Shown: one piece after another, positions 62,934 through 64,000 of the stretch | Position numbering within the stretch: position 1 is the first letter of the stretch | How the letters are laid out: every line of letters starts with the position of its first letter | Assembly: GCA_946414595.1 (NCBI GenBank) | Contig: CAMKPE010000002.1 | Location: 44,992 to 108,991 of the forward strand | Source of the DNA: an uncultured Clostridium sp. | GTDB taxonomy: Bacteria > Bacillota_I > Bacilli_A > RF39 > UBA660 | DNA length: 64,000 nt | Direction: 5' to 3' | Notes under the pieces: generated by a model | The model's database searches: none | What the model was told of the DNA's origin: nothing | The model's input: only the letters and a program-made list of their open reading frames with translations | Translations under genes and position numbers: made by a program

Positions 62934-63058
62934 CTAATACACAGACACTCTCGCAGTGGGTTGTATCAGTGTCAGTGCTAAGTGCTCTAGCCTTGTTTCA
63001 GTATCAGGAATATTTCCTAATTATGAAACTATCAAAGTTGTTTGCGTATTAGTGCTAA
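62934..63058 (-). repeat. palindromic intergenic element D
   Basis: Box 1 (CTAATACACAGACACT then CTCGCA, 62934-62955), hairpin GTTTCA...TGAAAC (62995-63029) with inner AGGAA/TTCCT, end TTTGCGTATTAG (63041-63052). The outer boxes CTAATAC/CGCA and TGCG/GTATTAG are mutually complementary with an 11-nt bulge. It begins 6 bases after the lipoprotein stop. Confidence 0.85.
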
Positions 63059-63064
63059 ATCAAA

Positions 63065-63847
63065 TTATACTTCAATTATTTCATAAGTATTATCCAAGTA
63101 AAAAACAATAATTTGATTTAATCCATTCGGACTATTACCGATAAGACCGACTCCATTACTAATTAAATTATAATTATCACTCATATATTTTATTTCTTTT
63201 GTTGCTGTTTTTGTTTTACAAGAAATGTCTGCATATTTTTCACATTCTGATTTATTTGTGATTTCTTCAACTAATATATAGTATTTATTATTAGTTTTAA
63301 TTAGATTTCCATTTATTGATGATATAAACTTAAAGTCATCTGATTTAGTTATTTCTTCACCATTATATAAATATAATGTTTCTTCTTTATAATATACATC
63401 TCCTAAATCTGTAAATATGCTATTAGGTTCATCAGATTTATAATAAGACATTGGACTAATATAAGTTGAATTACCTCTAGAATACTCAAAAAGAGTATAG
63501 TCACTATCCATGATAAAATTCATATTACCATTTTTCCATTTACCTGCTGACCAAATAATAGTATTTACAGAATGAGACTCATTTGTATTACTATATAGTA
63601 TACTAGGTAATTCTGCCTCTATACAATTTGTATTATTTGAATATATCGAATCCAAATTGTATTCATATAGTTTTCCATTTGAAACGAAAGTGTGTGATCC
63701 AATATTTGATGATTCATGGATTAATGAACAATCAAATGATTTCCTTTTGTTTTCATTTACTTCTTCGGTTTTCTGATCAACTGTATTACTACCACATCCT
63801 GTTAATAATAAAAATACTATCAAAATAAAAATTATTCTTTTTTTCAT
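63065..63847 (-). CDS. lipoprotein of unknown function (array cargo)
   Basis: 260-aa exported protein. Signal with lipobox LLLTGC (Cys about 18), then a Lys/Glu linker, then a beta-rich domain of about 220 residues with many Tyr, Asn and Ser. I do not recognise the family; repeated strand-turn patterns (LFEYSRGN, YLYNGEEI) could suit a propeller-like fold. Lies between elements E and D. SD GAGGAG follows element E. Confidence 0.75.
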   Translation of the reverse strand: MKKRIIFILIVFLLLTGCGSNTVDQKTEEVNENKRKSFDCSLIHESSNIGSHTFVSNGKLYEYNLDSIYSNNTNCIEAELPSILYSNTNESHSVNTIIWSAGKWKNGNMNFIMDSDYTLFEYSRGNSTYISPMSYYKSDEPNSIFTDLGDVYYKEETLYLYNGEEITKSDDFKFISSINGNLIKTNNKYYILVEEITNKSECEKYADISCKTKTATKEIKYMSDNYNLISNGVGLIGNSPNGLNQIIVFYLDNTYEIIEV

Positions 63848-63861
63848 AAATTATCTCCTCT

Positions 63862-63995
63862 CTAATACACAGACACTCTCGCAATGAGTGGACACCTATT
63901 CAGGAATAGGTCATCTAACCATGTTTCATATTAAAAAACATGTTCCTATACATAAAACTGCCATGGTTGATTGCGTATTGGGAACAGGTCATTTT
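63862..63995 (-). repeat. palindromic intergenic element E
   Basis: Box 1 as in D (63862-63883). Inverted pairs: CGCAAT with ATTGCG at the ends, CCTATTC with GAATAGG, and AACCATG with CATGGTT (63918-63967). ATCTAAC (63914-63920) matches the RYYYAAC form of an integron R'' site, but the partner GTTGATT does not fit GTTRRRY. Direct repeat GGAATAGGTCAT / GGAACAGGTCAT. The next unit continues beyond the window. Confidence 0.75.
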
Positions 63996-64000
63996 TACTT

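Larger units (their letters stand above)
61104..63995 (-). mobile_element. integron-like gene-cassette array (partial, open at right edge)
   Basis: Four one-gene units (61234, 61727, 62424, 63065) are separated by five related palindromic elements, A to E; the GNAT gene at 60602 forms the end. Every element fills its intergenic gap and ends 14-16 nt before the next ATG, with only the SD between. All genes point the same way and belong to unrelated families. This is the architecture of integron cassettes with attC sites. No integrase is in the window, and the canonical GTTRRRY core is not clear, so the mechanism is inferred. Confidence 0.6.

Noticed and set aside
61104..63995. CRISPR array
   Set aside because: The repeated elements are 50-135 bp, imperfect and separated by whole genes, not by short spacers; no cas genes are present.
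61104..63995. T-box or other riboswitch leaders in front of each gene
   Set aside because: No T-box GGTGG-type motif, no terminator with T-run inside the elements, and the genes have no common pathway; similarity is at the element ends as inverted boxes.

Overview
This window is a very AT-rich, densely packed bacterial chromosome segment, and about 85% of the genes lie on the minus strand. Shine-Dalgarno motifs (GGAGG, GGTGAT), TTGACA/TATAAT promoters and hairpin-plus-T terminators are everywhere. The run rpsU-yqeY-yqfC-yqfD-(vanZ)-ybeY-cdd-era-yqzL-recO is the order typical of Bacillota. Together with a pseudopilin, a class B sortase, FemX, MEP-pathway IspH and an RNase J, it points to a low-GC Bacillota, probably an uncultured gut lineage related to Bacilli. 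TGA is used as a stop (for example in the ATGA overlap at 27524-27527), so this is the standard bacterial code, not the mycoplasma one. No rRNA, tRNA, IS element, prophage or CRISPR array was seen.

Layout. 1-1200: end of an arginase gene and a lone pseudopilin. 1240-6666: translation, RNA and repair operon (recO, yqzL, era, cdd, ybeY, vanZ-like, yqfD, yqfC, yqeY, rpsU). 6734-13860: a catalytically degenerate RNase J-like protein, rnc, yidD, a ligand-less ZnuA-like lipoprotein, small membrane proteins, a TSCPD protein and tgt. 15069-18982: a lipid module of two PlsC acyltransferases, an acyl-CoA ligase and a patatin phospholipase. 19030-19626: a gene-free stretch that reads as one roughly 560-nt structured non-coding RNA with its own promoter and terminator. 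19652-30499: sortase B, FemX, thioredoxin, IspH, an ArsB/NhaD transporter and two ABC-2 export systems. 30551-42298: a giant Ig-like/NAGPA surface protein, an M32 peptidase, a DMT transporter, MgtE, small hypotheticals, NUDIX and HD hydrolases, and a TrkH/TrkA potassium system. 42371-51809: L,D-transpeptidase, an HTH/zinc-ribbon regulator, a large FtsX ABC exporter and an OatA-like acetyltransferase.

51855-64000 is an accessory string of small, mostly single-domain enzymes on one strand. From 60602 to the right edge it becomes regular: each gene is followed by a 50-135 bp palindromic element that fills the whole intergenic space and stops 14-16 nt before the next start codon. Elements A (61111-61227) and D (62942-63058) differ at only 9 of 117 positions although the genes between them are unrelated. 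One gene plus one palindromic recombination-site-like element per unit, all in the same direction, is the architecture of an integron cassette array. Canonical attC core motifs are not obvious, no integrase is in the window, and integrons are not typical of Bacillota. This array is the leading candidate for an undescribed system. If the analogy holds, its recombinase should lie to the right of the window.

Many genes serve the cell envelope: sortase, FemX, L,D-transpeptidase, VanY-type carboxypeptidase, OatA-like acetyltransferase, a YdcF-like protein and the Ig/NAGPA protein. This fits a Gram-positive wall with cross-bridges, LD-crosslinks and O-acetylation.
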